DNA of 64,000 nucleotides. Origin: Paraburkholderia tropica. GTDB taxonomy: Bacteria > Pseudomonadota > Gammaproteobacteria > Burkholderiales > Burkholderiaceae. The notes below the pieces were generated by a model. It did not search any database, was not told the origin of the DNA, and saw only the letters and a list, made by a program, of their open reading frames with translations. Location of the stretch: positions 248,001 through 312,000 of the forward strand of contig NZ_CAJZAR010000068.1 of NCBI RefSeq assembly GCF_914484835.1, written 5' to 3'. This document shows, piece by piece, positions 7,064 through 16,312 of the stretch; position 1 is the stretch's first letter, and each line of letters begins with the position of its first letter. The translations under genes and the position numbers were made by a program.

Positions 7064-9111
7064 ATACCGCTCGCATCGCTCCGCTTCGTCTTTTCCGCAG
7101 GCTTGCGCCCGGCGGCCTCGCCGCCTTGTTGACGGCCGCGCTGCTGGCCGCCGCGCTCGCGCTCAGCCTCGCCAATCTCGACGCGCTGCTGCCCGCCGCG
7201 CAATGGTGGCGCGCGCTGCGCGCGCCGCTCGGCATCCAGCAGATCGTCGTGCACGACAGCTGGCTGCCGCGTCTCGTCGTGAGCTGGTTGTGCGGCGCGA
7301 TCCTCGGCCTCGCGGGCACGATCTTCCAGCAGGTGCTGCGCAATCCGCTCGCCGAACCGATGACGCTCGGCGTCTCGGCGGGCGCGCAACTCGCGCTGAC
7401 CGTCGCGACACTCGCGGCCCCCGCGCTCGTCGGCGCGGCCGGTTCGTGGATCGCGCTCGGCGGCGCGTTCGTCGCCGCGCTGCTGGTGTTCGGGCTCGCG
7501 TGGCGCAGCGGTCTCGCGCCGGTGCCGGTGGCCGTGGCGGGCATGGTCGTCACGCTCTATTGCGGCTCGATTGGCGTGGCGTTGCAGATGTTCTACGCGC
7601 CCTATCTGCGCGGCCTGTTTATCTGGGGCGGCGGTTCGCTCGTGCAGCAGGACTGGCAAGCTGCGACGATGCTGGCCACGCGGCTCGCGATCGGCGCGGT
7701 GGTGACGCTTCTGCTGCTGCGCCCGATGACGCTGTTCGGTCTCGCCGACGCCAACGCGCACAGCCTCGGCCTGCCGCTGCGCCGCATGCGTCTGCTGGCG
7801 CTCGCGCTGGCCGTGATGCTGAGCGCGGCCGTGGTGAGCGCGGTGGGCGTGATCGGCTTCATCGGGCTCGCTGCGCCGCCGCTCGCGCGCATGGCCGGTG
7901 CGCGTCGGCTCGGGCCGCGCCTCGTGGCCGCGCCGTTGTGCGGCGCGCTGATTCTCTGGGTCGCCGATCAGGCCGTGCAGCGCTTTTCCGGCGTGATGGG
8001 CGATCTGCTGCCGACCGGTGCGGAGACCGCGCTGTACGGCGCGCCCGTCATGCTGATCCTGCTCGCGCGGATGCAGCGCGGCGCGCGGCTCGTCGCGTCG
8101 CCGTCGTCGCCCTCGCTCGCCGGGCATGGCCGTCACGCCTCCTCCGCCGCCTTGCGCTGGCGTTTCGCGGCGCTGATGCTGGCGCTGCTCGGCGCGCTCG
8201 TGCTGAGCCTCGTCTGCGCACGCGGCCCGCAAGGCTGGCACCTCAGCGGATGGAACGAACTCGCGCACGTCACGATCTGGCGCGCGCCGCGCGCGTTCGC
8301 GGCGCTGGCCGCCGGCGCGATGCTCGCCGTCGCGGGCACGCTGATGCAGCGCCTCACCGGCAATCCGCTCGCCAGCCCCGAACTGCTCGGCGTGAGCGCG
8401 GGCGCAGCGCTCGGGCTGGTCGTGCTCGTGACCGGCGCGGGTGGCTTCATGGCATCGATCGGCGCGAGTCACACCGCGCGGCTCGCCGCCACGAGCCTCG
8501 GCGCACTGGCGGCACTGCTCGCGATCCTCGCGTTCTCGCATCGCTCGCGCTACGCGCCCGAGCGCGTGATGCTTGCGGGCGTGGCGATCGGCGCGTTGTT
8601 CCAGGCCGTGGTCGCCGTGTCGATCGCGAGCGGCGGCGAACAAGCCGCCGCGCTGCTGCAATGGCTCTCGGGCTCGACCTACACGATCACGCCCGCCGAC
8701 GCCGCTTTCGCGCTCGCGCTGTGCCTCGCGCTTTGCGCATGCGTGCCGTTCACGCAGCGCTGGCTGCAAATCCTGCCGCTCGGCGACGCGCCCGCGCGCG
8801 CGCTCGGCGTGCCGATGCGCGGCGCGCGCCTCGCGCTGCTCGCCCTGATCGCGCTGCTGACGGCGGCGGCCACGCTGATCGTCGGCCCGCTCTCGTTCGC
8901 GGGACTGATCGCGCCGCACTTCGCGCGCCTCTTCGGCGCGCGCCGTCCGCTCGCGCAACTCGCGCTCGCCGCGCCGACCGGCGCGCTGACGCTGGTGCTC
9001 GCCGACTGGCTGGGCCGCACGCTGCTGATGCCGCGCGAGTTGCCTGCCGGGCTCGTCGCAACGCTGATCGGCGCGCCCTATCTGATGTGGCTGCTCGGCC
9101 GACGCCGTTGA
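7060..9111 (+). CDS. Ferric-siderophore ABC transporter double permease (FhuB type)
   Basis: The 683-aa product is two FecCD permease halves in one chain, as in FhuB (about 660 aa). Each half has the family motif: GTIFQQVLRNPLAEPMTLGVSAGA in the first and GTLMQRLTGNPLASPELLGVSAGA in the second, plus IGFIGLAAPPLARM and AGLIAPHFARLF, which contact the ATPase. About 18-20 membrane segments are expected. Start is the ATG in the ATGA overlap with the binding-protein gene, implying translational coupling. With the preceding ATPase and FhuD-like protein it forms a complete importer. The stop is 49 bp before the exporter gene. Confidence 0.92.
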   Translation: MNTARIAPLRLFRRLAPGGLAALLTAALLAAALALSLANLDALLPAAQWWRALRAPLGIQQIVVHDSWLPRLVVSWLCGAILGLAGTIFQQVLRNPLAEPMTLGVSAGAQLALTVATLAAPALVGAAGSWIALGGAFVAALLVFGLAWRSGLAPVPVAVAGMVVTLYCGSIGVALQMFYAPYLRGLFIWGGGSLVQQDWQAATMLATRLAIGAVVTLLLLRPMTLFGLADANAHSLGLPLRRMRLLALALAVMLSAAVVSAVGVIGFIGLAAPPLARMAGARRLGPRLVAAPLCGALILWVADQAVQRFSGVMGDLLPTGAETALYGAPVMLILLARMQRGARLVASPSSPSLAGHGRHASSAALRWRFAALMLALLGALVLSLVCARGPQGWHLSGWNELAHVTIWRAPRAFAALAAGAMLAVAGTLMQRLTGNPLASPELLGVSAGAALGLVVLVTGAGGFMASIGASHTARLAATSLGALAALLAILAFSHRSRYAPERVMLAGVAIGALFQAVVAVSIASGGEQAAALLQWLSGSTYTITPADAAFALALCLALCACVPFTQRWLQILPLGDAPARALGVPMRGARLALLALIALLTAAATLIVGPLSFAGLIAPHFARLFGARRPLAQLALAAPTGALTLVLADWLGRTLLMPRELPAGLVATLIGAPYLMWLLGRRR

Positions 9112-9160
9112 GCGGCCCGCCGCGAGAACGCATGAATCACCGATATTTCTGGGGAACACG

Positions 9161-10900
9161 ATGCTTGTGCAACTGCTAAGACTGCTCCGCCGCCTGTGGC
9201 CGATCACCGTGCTCGCCACGCTGATGGGCGCAGCCAGCGGGATCGCCACCGCCGCGCTGCTGGCGGTCACCAACCGCACGCTGCAAAGCGGCCACGGCGC
9301 GCTGCCCACGCTGCTGTGGAGCTTCGCGGGCCTGTGCGCCATCGCGCTGATCGGCGAAGTGGCGTCGGACATCGGCAATAACATCGTCGGACAGCGCGTG
9401 ATCGCAATGCTGCGCAAGGACCTCAGCGAACGCATTCTCGCCGCGCCCATCGGCCAGATCGAACAGTTCCGCAGCCATCGCCTGGTCACCGCACTTAATC
9501 AGGACATCGATACAATCAGCGGCTTCTCGTTCCTGTTTTCGAGCCTCGCCATCGCGACCGCGACGATCGTCGGCTGCCTCGGCTATCTGCTGGTGCTCTC
9601 GCCGCTGATGCTGCTGGTCGCGCTGGCCGCGATCGCGCTCGGCTCGGTCGTGCAGACGCTCGCGCGGCGCGCCGGCATCGCGCGCTTCGGCCTCGCGCGC
9701 GCCGCCGAGGACCGCCTGCAAAAACACTATCGCTCGATCACCGACGGCGCGAAGGAACTGCGCCTGAACGGCCCGCGCCGCCGCTACGTCTACGAGCACG
9801 AACTGAGCGGCACGATCGACGAAATCCGCCGCTTGCGCGTGCGCGCAGCGAACGTGTTCGTCTCCGCGAATGCGTTCGGCTCGCTGCTGTTCTTCATCGT
9901 GGTCGGCTTGATGCTCGCGCTGCAAAACGGCGTGGCGGACGCGGATCGCGCGGTGACGACGGGCTTCGTGCTCGTGCTGCTCTACATGAAGGGGCCGATC
10001 CAGGAGATCGTCGGCGCGTTGCCGATCATCGGGCGCGCGCAGGTGGCGTTCCAGCGCATCGCCGAATTGCAGGCGCGCTTTTCGACGCGCGAGCCTGCGC
10101 TCGTGGCGGCGGATTCGCGCGATGTAAACGGGGAAAGAGGGGAAAAAACCGAAGCGGCAACGGCCGTCATCGACTGGGAAAACTTCACGACGATCTCGCT
10201 CGATCGCGTGCATTACCGCTTCGCCGCGCCGCCCGCCGCCGACGACGGCGCGAACCGTCAGGACGCGAAAGACGCGCCCGGCGGCTTCGAACTCGGCCCG
10301 GTCGATCTCACGATCACGCGCGGCGAAACGCTCTTTATCGTCGGCGAAAACGGCTGCGGAAAAACCACGCTGATCAAGCTGCTGCTCGGCCTCTATCGGC
10401 CCGACGCGGGCCAGTTGCGCGTGAACGGCCAGCCCGTCGACGACCGCGGTCTCGACGCGTATCGCCAGCTTTTTTCGGCGCTGTTCTCGGACTATTACCT
10501 GTTCGATACGCTGATTCCCGGCGAAGCGCGCCTCGGCGCCGAAGCGCAGCGCTATCTCGAACGCCTGGAGATCGCGCACAAGGTGCAGGTGCGCGACGGC
10601 GCGTTCACCACCACCGACCTCTCGACGGGCCAGCGCAAGCGCCTCGCGCTCGTGCATGCGTATCTCGAACAGCGGCCGGTGATGGTGCTCGACGAATGGG
10701 CCGCCGACCAGGACCCGACTTTCCGCCGCGTGTTCTACACCGAGATCCTTCCCGACCTGAAGCGTCAGGGCAAAACGCTGATTGTGATCTCGCACGACGA
10801 CCGCTATTTCGACGCATCGGACCGCTATATCCGCATGGAAAACGGCCGCATCGTCGAGGAAGTGCGCCCGCAGCACGCCGCGCGCACCGGCACGCTCTGA
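9161..10900 (+). CDS. Cyclic-peptide/siderophore ABC exporter (PvdE/SyrD/OrbE type)
   Basis: The 579-aa protein fuses an N-terminal six-helix membrane domain (to about residue 300) with a C-terminal ATPase domain: Walker A GENGCGKTTL, the atypical signature LSTGQRKRLALV, Walker B VMVLDEWAADQDP and switch histidine VISHDDRYF. LSTGQ instead of LSGGQ and DEWAADQDP are hallmarks of the PvdE/SyrD family that exports non-ribosomal peptide siderophore precursors into the periplasm. ATG at 9161 follows GGGGAA. Such exporters normally sit beside NRPS genes; none occurs in this window, which makes its job here open. Confidence 0.9.
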   Translation: MLVQLLRLLRRLWPITVLATLMGAASGIATAALLAVTNRTLQSGHGALPTLLWSFAGLCAIALIGEVASDIGNNIVGQRVIAMLRKDLSERILAAPIGQIEQFRSHRLVTALNQDIDTISGFSFLFSSLAIATATIVGCLGYLLVLSPLMLLVALAAIALGSVVQTLARRAGIARFGLARAAEDRLQKHYRSITDGAKELRLNGPRRRYVYEHELSGTIDEIRRLRVRAANVFVSANAFGSLLFFIVVGLMLALQNGVADADRAVTTGFVLVLLYMKGPIQEIVGALPIIGRAQVAFQRIAELQARFSTREPALVAADSRDVNGERGEKTEAATAVIDWENFTTISLDRVHYRFAAPPAADDGANRQDAKDAPGGFELGPVDLTITRGETLFIVGENGCGKTTLIKLLLGLYRPDAGQLRVNGQPVDDRGLDAYRQLFSALFSDYYLFDTLIPGEARLGAEAQRYLERLEIAHKVQVRDGAFTTTDLSTGQRKRLALVHAYLEQRPVMVLDEWAADQDPTFRRVFYTEILPDLKRQGKTLIVISHDDRYFDASDRYIRMENGRIVEEVRPQHAARTGTL

Positions 10901-10975
10901 TGACACGCACGGATTCTCGCGCATCGAAGCTCGCGCATCCGACCTGAACCGACTCTGACGTGGAGGCCTCACCGC

Positions 10976-11869
10976 ATGTCAACCATCGTCACGCAACCGG
11001 CATCGACGCAACGACACGGCACGACGCGAACGCAACGAACCCAGCGAACGAGCCGGACGAAGCGCACCCAAACGGCCGCCGCGCCGCATTTCGACACGCA
11101 TCGGCTGACGCGCAGCTTCCCCGCGCAACTCGCGGCGCCGGGCGCGGGCGTGCTGCATCTGTGGCGCTTTCGCGCGAGCTGGCTGCCCGTTCCGATCCAC
11201 GAAAGCGAGCAATGGCTCTCGGACGCCGAACGCCATCGCGCGCGTCTGCATCCGAACGCGGCGCAACGCCATCGCTACATCGCGAGCCGTGTGATGCTGC
11301 GCTGGATCGGCGCGAATCTCTCGGGGCAGGCGCCGCGCGATGTCGTTATCGCCGAGGGGTATGGCGAGCAGCGCGGCGCGCGGCTCACGGTCGGCGACCA
11401 GCATTTGAGCGTCGATATCGCGTTCGGCGGCATCTGGGTGCTGATCGCCATCGCGCAACCGGCGCTCGCGCTGGGCATCGCCATGCCGCGCCCGGGTGGC
11501 GAAGCGGCGGACATCATCGAAGCAGGCAGCACGCAGCGCCGCGCACGCGCGAACGTGTGGGACGTGATGCGGGCCCGCGCGCGGCGCTCGCAGGAAGGCG
11601 CGAGCCAACGCCGCGCCGCGCGCATGGCGAGCCTCGCGGGCGCGCTACAGCGCGCGGACAGAACCTCGCCCGTGGATGAACTCGACACGCTCGACACGCT
11701 CGACGCGCTCGACCCGCTCCACGACGACGGCCCCGCCCTCTGGCTCGATCTCGCCGACGCGGGCCGCTGGCACGTGATCGACCTGCCGATGCCCGGCGAG
11801 ATTCGCGGTGCGATTTCGGTCGCGCAGCGCATCGAGCAGATTCATGCGGTGGGGTGGTTTGGGCCGTGA
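10976..11869 (+). CDS. 4'-phosphopantetheinyl-transferase-like protein lacking metal ligands (probable pseudoenzyme)
   Basis: The 297-aa product resembles Sfp-type PPTases in three blocks: VLHLWRFRASWLPVP to LSDAERHRARLH and RYIASRVMLRW in the N-terminal half, and a C-terminal WHVIDLPMPGEIRGAISVAQ like the closing strand of Sfp. The Sfp metal site (GxDxE, and Glu of WxxKEA) is gone: the equivalent segments read GIAMP (167-171) and WDVMRA (195-200), so Asp, Glu and Glu become Ala, Pro and Arg. The His of the NLSHS segment is also missing. The N-terminus is Thr/Arg/Gln-rich and a linker near residues 235-250 holds LDT repeats. GGAGG precedes the ATG. It follows the exporter in the operon, fitting a siderophore-linked origin. 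The assignment is by eye. Confidence 0.55.
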   Translation: MSTIVTQPASTQRHGTTRTQRTQRTSRTKRTQTAAAPHFDTHRLTRSFPAQLAAPGAGVLHLWRFRASWLPVPIHESEQWLSDAERHRARLHPNAAQRHRYIASRVMLRWIGANLSGQAPRDVVIAEGYGEQRGARLTVGDQHLSVDIAFGGIWVLIAIAQPALALGIAMPRPGGEAADIIEAGSTQRRARANVWDVMRARARRSQEGASQRRAARMASLAGALQRADRTSPVDELDTLDTLDALDPLHDDGPALWLDLADAGRWHVIDLPMPGEIRGAISVAQRIEQIHAVGWFGP

Positions 11870-12988
11870 TTACGCGCCCGTCGAACGATACGCCGGATAG
11901 TCGGTATACCCGCGCGTGACGGCGCCGTTGACGCCATACAGCGTGACGCGGTCCGCTTCGGCAATCGGCCAGCCGTGCTGCATTCTCGCCACCAGATCCG
12001 GGTTCGCGATAAACGGGCGGCCAAATGCAATCAGATCGAGTTCGCCGCTCGCGAGCGCCGCCTCGGCGCTAACGCGCGTAAAACCGCCCGCCGCCATCAA
12101 CGTGCCGCGATAGGCCTCGCGAAAACGCGCCGCGAAACCGGCGGGAATCGACTCCGCGCCGATGGTCAATTGATCGCTCAAATGGACATAGGCGAGGTCC
12201 ATGTCATTCAACACTTCCGCGACGCGCAGCCACGTTTGCGCTTCGTCCGCATAAGGCTGCATATCGAATAAGCGGCCAAACGGCGACAATCGCACCGCAA
12301 CGCGCGAATGACCGATTGCATCCGCGATCGCTTCGAGCGTTTCATGCATGAAGCGAATACGATTCTCGATGGAACCGCCGTAATTGTCGTGACGCGTATT
12401 GAGCGCGCCATTCAAAAACTGCTCGAACAGATAACCATTCGCGCCATGCAATTCGATGCCGTCGAAACCGGCGTCGATGGCGCGACGCGCGGCGCGCACG
12501 AAATCGGCGCGAATACGCGCGATATCGGCGGCTTCGAGCGCGCGCGGGCGGCTCGCCTGAATCGCGCCAGGCTGCCCCGGCGCGATCCAGGCATAGGCGT
12601 TTGAATTCGCCGCCGTCTGCGCCATCGAGGAAACCGGCGCCAATCCATCGGGCTGAATCGACACGTGCGACATGCGGCCAACGTGCCACAACTGCGCGAA
12701 TATTTTTCCGCCACGGGCCTGCACGGCGTCCGTGACGTGACGCCACGCTGCGGCCTGTTCGTCCGTATAAAGACCAGGATTGAACAGATATCCGCAACCT
12801 TCGCGAGACACCGGAATGCCTTCGCTGATCATCAGACCCGCGCTCGCGCGTTGCGAATAATAGAGCACGGTGTGTTCGTCGGGCATGTCGTTGAGTGCTC
12901 GTGCGCGCGTCATAGGCGCCATGACAATACGGTTGGAGAGCGGCGTGCCGGCGAGATCATACGATTCAAATAAGAGGCTCATGGACAT
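11870..12988 (-). CDS. Old yellow enzyme family NADH:flavin oxidoreductase (NemA/XenB type)
   Basis: A 372-aa FMN-dependent ene-reductase with the full TIM-barrel pattern: LSNRIVMAPMTRAR (N-terminal strand), SEGIPVS, AQLWHVGRMSH, the substrate-anchoring pair His181/Asn184 in HGANGYLFEQFLN, RHDNYGGSIENRIRF, and AFGRPFIANPDL (FMN phosphate). These enzymes reduce activated C=C bonds and often nitro-esters or maleimides with NAD(P)H, typically for detoxification. It lies 35 bp downstream of a SnoaL-like gene on the same strand and both are divergent from a LysR regulator that likely controls them. Confidence 0.93.
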   Translation of the reverse strand: MSMSLLFESYDLAGTPLSNRIVMAPMTRARALNDMPDEHTVLYYSQRASAGLMISEGIPVSREGCGYLFNPGLYTDEQAAAWRHVTDAVQARGGKIFAQLWHVGRMSHVSIQPDGLAPVSSMAQTAANSNAYAWIAPGQPGAIQASRPRALEAADIARIRADFVRAARRAIDAGFDGIELHGANGYLFEQFLNGALNTRHDNYGGSIENRIRFMHETLEAIADAIGHSRVAVRLSPFGRLFDMQPYADEAQTWLRVAEVLNDMDLAYVHLSDQLTIGAESIPAGFAARFREAYRGTLMAAGGFTRVSAEAALASGELDLIAFGRPFIANPDLVARMQHGWPIAEADRVTLYGVNGAVTRGYTDYPAYRSTGA

Positions 12989-13023
12989 TCAAATAATTCA
13001 GGTTGTTGACGCAACGTTTTTGA

Positions 13024-13524
13024 TTAATCGGGAAGCACCAGACCCTTGCCAGGATCGCCGCCACCGCCATTGTTTTCCGGCCAGACGACATCGAGCCGCG
13101 TGCGGCTGATCAGCCATTGGCCATCGACCCGGCGATATTCATCGGCGTAAAGACCCAGCAGCAAAAATGGGCTTTCGGTGCGCGGCCGCGTTGTCACCAG
13201 ATCGATCAAATAGCAGCGCCCTTCGGCGCGATCGTCGCCGAGTAATTCAACCCATTGATTGGCGATGGCATGCAGAAACGGATAGCGCCCACGGTTTTGC
13301 GTATCGAACGCGCGGAACGCCGCCGCCAATCCTTCGCGAATCGCGTCCCTGCCGCGCCAGATGCCGCGATCGACCTCGCAGATCGCGTCGGACGTGAACA
13401 ACTGCGCGAGCGCATCCATTCGATTTGCGTCCAGATAGTGGCAATAGCGCGTGCGGACGTTCTTGATGGCCTCGATCGCCAATAACTCTTCCAGTGACTT
13501 CGCGGTTTCGGTTTCGGTGGACAC
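13024..13524 (-). CDS. SnoaL-like (NTF2-fold) protein
   Basis: The 166-aa protein has the pattern of the SnoaL-like polyketide-cyclase/dehydratase fold: AIKNVRTRYCHYLDANRMDALAQLF in the first helices, then ICEVDRGIWRGRDAIREGL, and C-terminal strands ending YRRVDGQWLISRTRLDV. Members are small cone-shaped dehydratases, isomerases or ring-hydroxylating beta-like proteins. The position as first gene before the old yellow enzyme suggests both act on the same small molecule, but no substrate is evident. Confidence 0.8.
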   Translation of the reverse strand: MSTETETAKSLEELLAIEAIKNVRTRYCHYLDANRMDALAQLFTSDAICEVDRGIWRGRDAIREGLAAAFRAFDTQNRGRYPFLHAIANQWVELLGDDRAEGRCYLIDLVTTRPRTESPFLLLGLYADEYRRVDGQWLISRTRLDVVWPENNGGGGDPGKGLVLPD

Positions 13525-13659
13525 GGATTCCTCGCTTCAAAAATCAGTGTCGCCAGCTTAATCCCATCCACCAAACCGATAAATCGCTTGCGAATCCACT
13601 CACTTGATCCTCACAGGCTAAAATCACGGGACTTTCGGCTGAAATGAGAGGAGCGATCC

Positions 13660-14586
13660 ATGGCCTATCAACGCTTCGACGGCATCGCCGAATTCGTACT
13701 CGCGGCGCAACTGCAGAGCTTCACGGCGGCCGGGCTGCAACTCGGCGTCACCAGTTCGGCGATCGGCAAATCGGTCTCGCGACTGGAGCGCCGCCTGGGC
13801 ATCAAGCTGCTGCATCGGACCACGCGCCGCCTGTCGCTGACCAGCGAGGGCGAGATCTATCTGGGTAGTTGTCTGCGCGTCATGGAAGATCTCGACGATA
13901 CCGAAGACAGCCTTTCCACGGGCCAGCCGGAACCTCGCGGGCAACTGCGCGTCACCTTGCCCGGCGCATTCGGACGCCGCCATATCGCACCCGCGTTGCT
14001 CGCACTCGCGCGGCAATATCCGCAACTGGACCTGACGATCACCTTCGGCGACCGCACGGTCGACATGGTGAGCGAAGGCATCGATCTGGCCGTGCGCATC
14101 GGCGATTTAAAGGACGACGCGGAACTCGTCGCGCGCCGGCTCGGCGAACAATATCTCGTGATTTGCGCTTCGCCCGACTATTTGCGCAAGCATGGCCCGG
14201 TGGACGGCAAAGCGGCGCTGCTCGAACACGATTGCATCGTGGGATGGCGGCGCGGGGCGCGCTCGACGTGGCTGCTGCGCGGCCCGCAAGGCGCGCTGGA
14301 GGAACAGGAGATTCGCGTGCGCCACGAACTCGGCGATGGCGAAATGATGGTTCAGGGCGTGCTCGACGGCTGCGGGCTCTCGCAACTGCCGACCTGGCTC
14401 GTGCATGAGCATCTGCAATCGGGCCGGCTCGTGACGGTGCTCGACGCATTCGCGGGCGGCGGCATGCCGATACACGTGATCCGGCCGCGCACGCGCTATG
14501 TGCAGCCCAAAGTGCGCGTTGTCAGCGACGCACTCATGAAGCTCGCGAAAAAACGCCCCGACATTTTTCTGTGTGCGCGCGATTAA
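13660..14586 (+). CDS. LysR-family transcriptional regulator
   Basis: The 308-aa regulator has the LysR winged helix at its N-terminus (FVLAAQLQSFTAAGLQLGVTSSAIGKSVSRLERRLG, residues 12-48, then RTTRRLSLTSEG) and a periplasmic-binding-like effector domain from about residue 90. It resembles the subgroup with LPGAFGRRHIAPAL. It is preceded by GAGAGGAG and transcribed away from the SnoaL-like/old yellow enzyme pair, so it probably regulates them from the 135-bp shared region. I saw no clear palindrome in that region. Confidence 0.9.
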   Translation: MAYQRFDGIAEFVLAAQLQSFTAAGLQLGVTSSAIGKSVSRLERRLGIKLLHRTTRRLSLTSEGEIYLGSCLRVMEDLDDTEDSLSTGQPEPRGQLRVTLPGAFGRRHIAPALLALARQYPQLDLTITFGDRTVDMVSEGIDLAVRIGDLKDDAELVARRLGEQYLVICASPDYLRKHGPVDGKAALLEHDCIVGWRRGARSTWLLRGPQGALEEQEIRVRHELGDGEMMVQGVLDGCGLSQLPTWLVHEHLQSGRLVTVLDAFAGGGMPIHVIRPRTRYVQPKVRVVSDALMKLAKKRPDIFLCARD

Positions 14587-14873
14587 CCGCTTCATGGCGT
14601 GACATTGGCGATGAATTCAGAACGATCGATGCGCGCGCAAAGACCCTGAGCGCATGAGTGCTTTCTATTCGGCATCAAAAATCGAAATTCACCATTGCGT
14701 ACAACGTGCTTAACTATCGGCCGCTCCTTTTCTACACTTGGCATCACGTGGCGCGAACTCGATTTCGCGCCGTCGATACACGGCATGGCGCGATTTACGC
14801 CATCGGGCAATACGAAAACTTCGTTTTGCGCGGTTTATGCCGGAAATTCAGTCCAATAATGGAGGAGCACATC

Positions 14874-15161
14874 ATGAAACAAACCACTCGCACGCTATTC
14901 GCCGGCGCGGCCGCCGCCGCATTGATGATGTCGGGCGCCGCATTCGCGCAAAACAACACGCTGGCAACGCCGAGCGTGAAGTCGCCGGTCGCGCCGCCTG
15001 CAAGCGGCTACGGCACCCCGGGCCTCGCCAATTCGGATAGCGGCGCACGCACGCAGAATTCGACTCAGGCGAATGGCACGAACACGACGTCGATCACCCC
15101 GGCTTACGGCACCAACAACACGCTCGCGACGCCTTCCACGAAGTCGCCGGCCGGCCAGTAA
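14874..15161 (+). CDS. Small secreted low-complexity protein (NNTLATPS family)
   Basis: A 95-aa protein with a clear signal peptide (cut after AAFA near residue 25) and a mature part rich in Asn, Thr, Ser and Gly. The motif NNTLATPSVKSP follows the cleavage site and recurs as NNTLATPSTKSP at the C-terminus, with SGYGTPGLANSDSG between. GGAGGAG precedes the ATG. A second gene at 19978-20301 encodes the same motifs. No enzyme motif is visible; it may be a periplasmic or surface protein. A strong terminator follows. Confidence 0.8.
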   Translation: MKQTTRTLFAGAAAAALMMSGAAFAQNNTLATPSVKSPVAPPASGYGTPGLANSDSGARTQNSTQANGTNTTSITPAYGTNNTLATPSTKSPAGQ

Positions 15162-15188
15162 GGCCTCGCTTAAGGCCTGTGCCCAATG

Positions 15189-15229
15189 AAAAAAGACCGT
15201 TACCCCTGTTCGGGCAACGGTCTTTTTTC
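15189..15229. terminator. Rho-independent terminator, usable in both directions
   Basis: AAAAAAGACCGTTACCC and GGGCAACGGTCTTTTTT pair around CTGTTC; the symmetric A and T runs let it end the secreted-protein gene and the convergent RHH gene. Confidence 0.85.
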
Positions 15230-15263
15230 TTGCTGACGCACTTAACCCGCGCTTAACTCCCGA

Positions 15264-15599
15264 TTAACCCGCTCGCACGACTTTCGGCTGAAAGGCCGTA
15301 ACGCGCGAACCGTCGCCCGCAGCCTCTTCGCGTGGCGCAAGCGTCGACAGATAACGCAGGCAGCACACGCGCAGAAACGAAGCGAAATTGAATGGCTCGT
15401 CGCCACGCAGCGCGTGCAATTCGTCGTAAAGCTTCACGGCGAACTGGCTCGTCGTGAGTTGCTCGCGATGCGCGATTTCCTGCAGCACATCCCAGAACAG
15501 ATTTTCGAGGCGCACAGTGGTCACCACGCCGTGAATGCGTAGCGCTCGCGTGCGCGGCTCATAGAGAATGGGATCCGCGTTGACATAGATTTCGCACAT
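15264..15599 (-). CDS. Ribbon-helix-helix domain protein
   Basis: From the ATG at 15599, preceded by AAGGAGCC at ideal spacing, the product is 111 aa. Residues 20-65 (HGVVTTVRLENLFWDVLQEIAHREQ, followed by LTTSQFAVKLYDEL) match the RHH_4 type ribbon-helix-helix DNA-binding fold. Residues 70-90 add FNFASFLRVCCLRYL. Such proteins act as small repressors or antitoxin-like factors. No toxin partner is adjacent; the next gene on the strand is the DJ-1-like gene 135 bp upstream. Targets are unknown. Confidence 0.75.
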   Translation of the reverse strand: MCEIYVNADPILYEPRTRALRIHGVVTTVRLENLFWDVLQEIAHREQLTTSQFAVKLYDELHALRGDEPFNFASFLRVCCLRYLSTLAPREEAAGDGSRVTAFQPKVVRAG

Positions 15600-15733
15600 T
15601 CTATCGGCTCCTTTTTCCTGCATTCGGGACGGCGCATGGCTAACGCGCGAATAGCACGCGTGCTCTGGCGATACGCAATACTCTCAAATCCTGCGCGGCC
15701 CCGCTACAACAATGCACGCGCGCGCCGTCAATC

Positions 15734-16312
15734 TTAAAGCGTAATGCGCGTGCCGAGCAGCGCGAGGAATTGCGCGAGCCAGTTGGCGTGCGACGTCCAT
15801 GCGGGCGCGGTGACGAAATTGGCGTCGGTGATCGCATCGGGCCAATCGAGCGCGACGTATTGCCCACCCGCGAGCTTGACCTCGGGCGCGCATGCCGGAT
15901 ACGCGGAAATGCGCCGCCCTTCGATCACGCCCGCTGCCGCGAGCAATTGCGCGCCGTGGCACACCGCGGCAATCGGCTTGTTCGTTTCGGCGAAATGGCG
16001 CACCCAGCCGATTACCGTTTCGTTGAGCCGCAGATATTCGGGCGCACGGCCGCCGGGAATCAGCAACGCGTCGAATTGCGCGGGGTTGATCGACGCGAAA
16101 TCGGCGTTCAGCGTGAAATTGTGGCCGCGCTTTTCGGTGTAGGTCTGATCGCCTTCGAAATCGTGAATCGCCGTGCGGATCACGTCGCCCACCCGTTTGT
16201 CGGGCGCGACCACCGAAACCGAATGACCGACTGCCGCGAGTGCCTGAAACGGCACCATCAATTCGTAATCTTCCACGAAGTCGCCGGCGAGGATGAGAAT
16301 GCGCTTGGACAT
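15734..16312 (-). CDS. DJ-1/PfpI family protein (YhbO/PfpI-like)
   Basis: The 192-aa product starts MSKRILILAGDFVEDYE after a GGAAACGGAAC ribosome site. It has the DJ-1 nucleophile elbow AAVCHGAQLL with Cys118 and the partner Glu near residue 14. The ALLIPGGRAPEYLR loop is typical of PfpI-type members, which have been described as glyoxalase III/deglycase or chaperone-like stress proteins. The gene is single, with a 132-bp gap to the glycosyltransferase gene upstream. The exact activity cannot be assigned. Confidence 0.9.
   Translation of the reverse strand: MSKRILILAGDFVEDYELMVPFQALAAVGHSVSVVAPDKRVGDVIRTAIHDFEGDQTYTEKRGHNFTLNADFASINPAQFDALLIPGGRAPEYLRLNETVIGWVRHFAETNKPIAAVCHGAQLLAAAGVIEGRRISAYPACAPEVKLAGGQYVALDWPDAITDANFVTAPAWTSHANWLAQFLALLGTRITL

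Noticed and set aside
6883..9489. 868-codon leftward open frame across the permease genes
   Set aside because: Extreme Arg/Gln/His content and no motif; the opposite strand has a perfect FhuB-type double permease.
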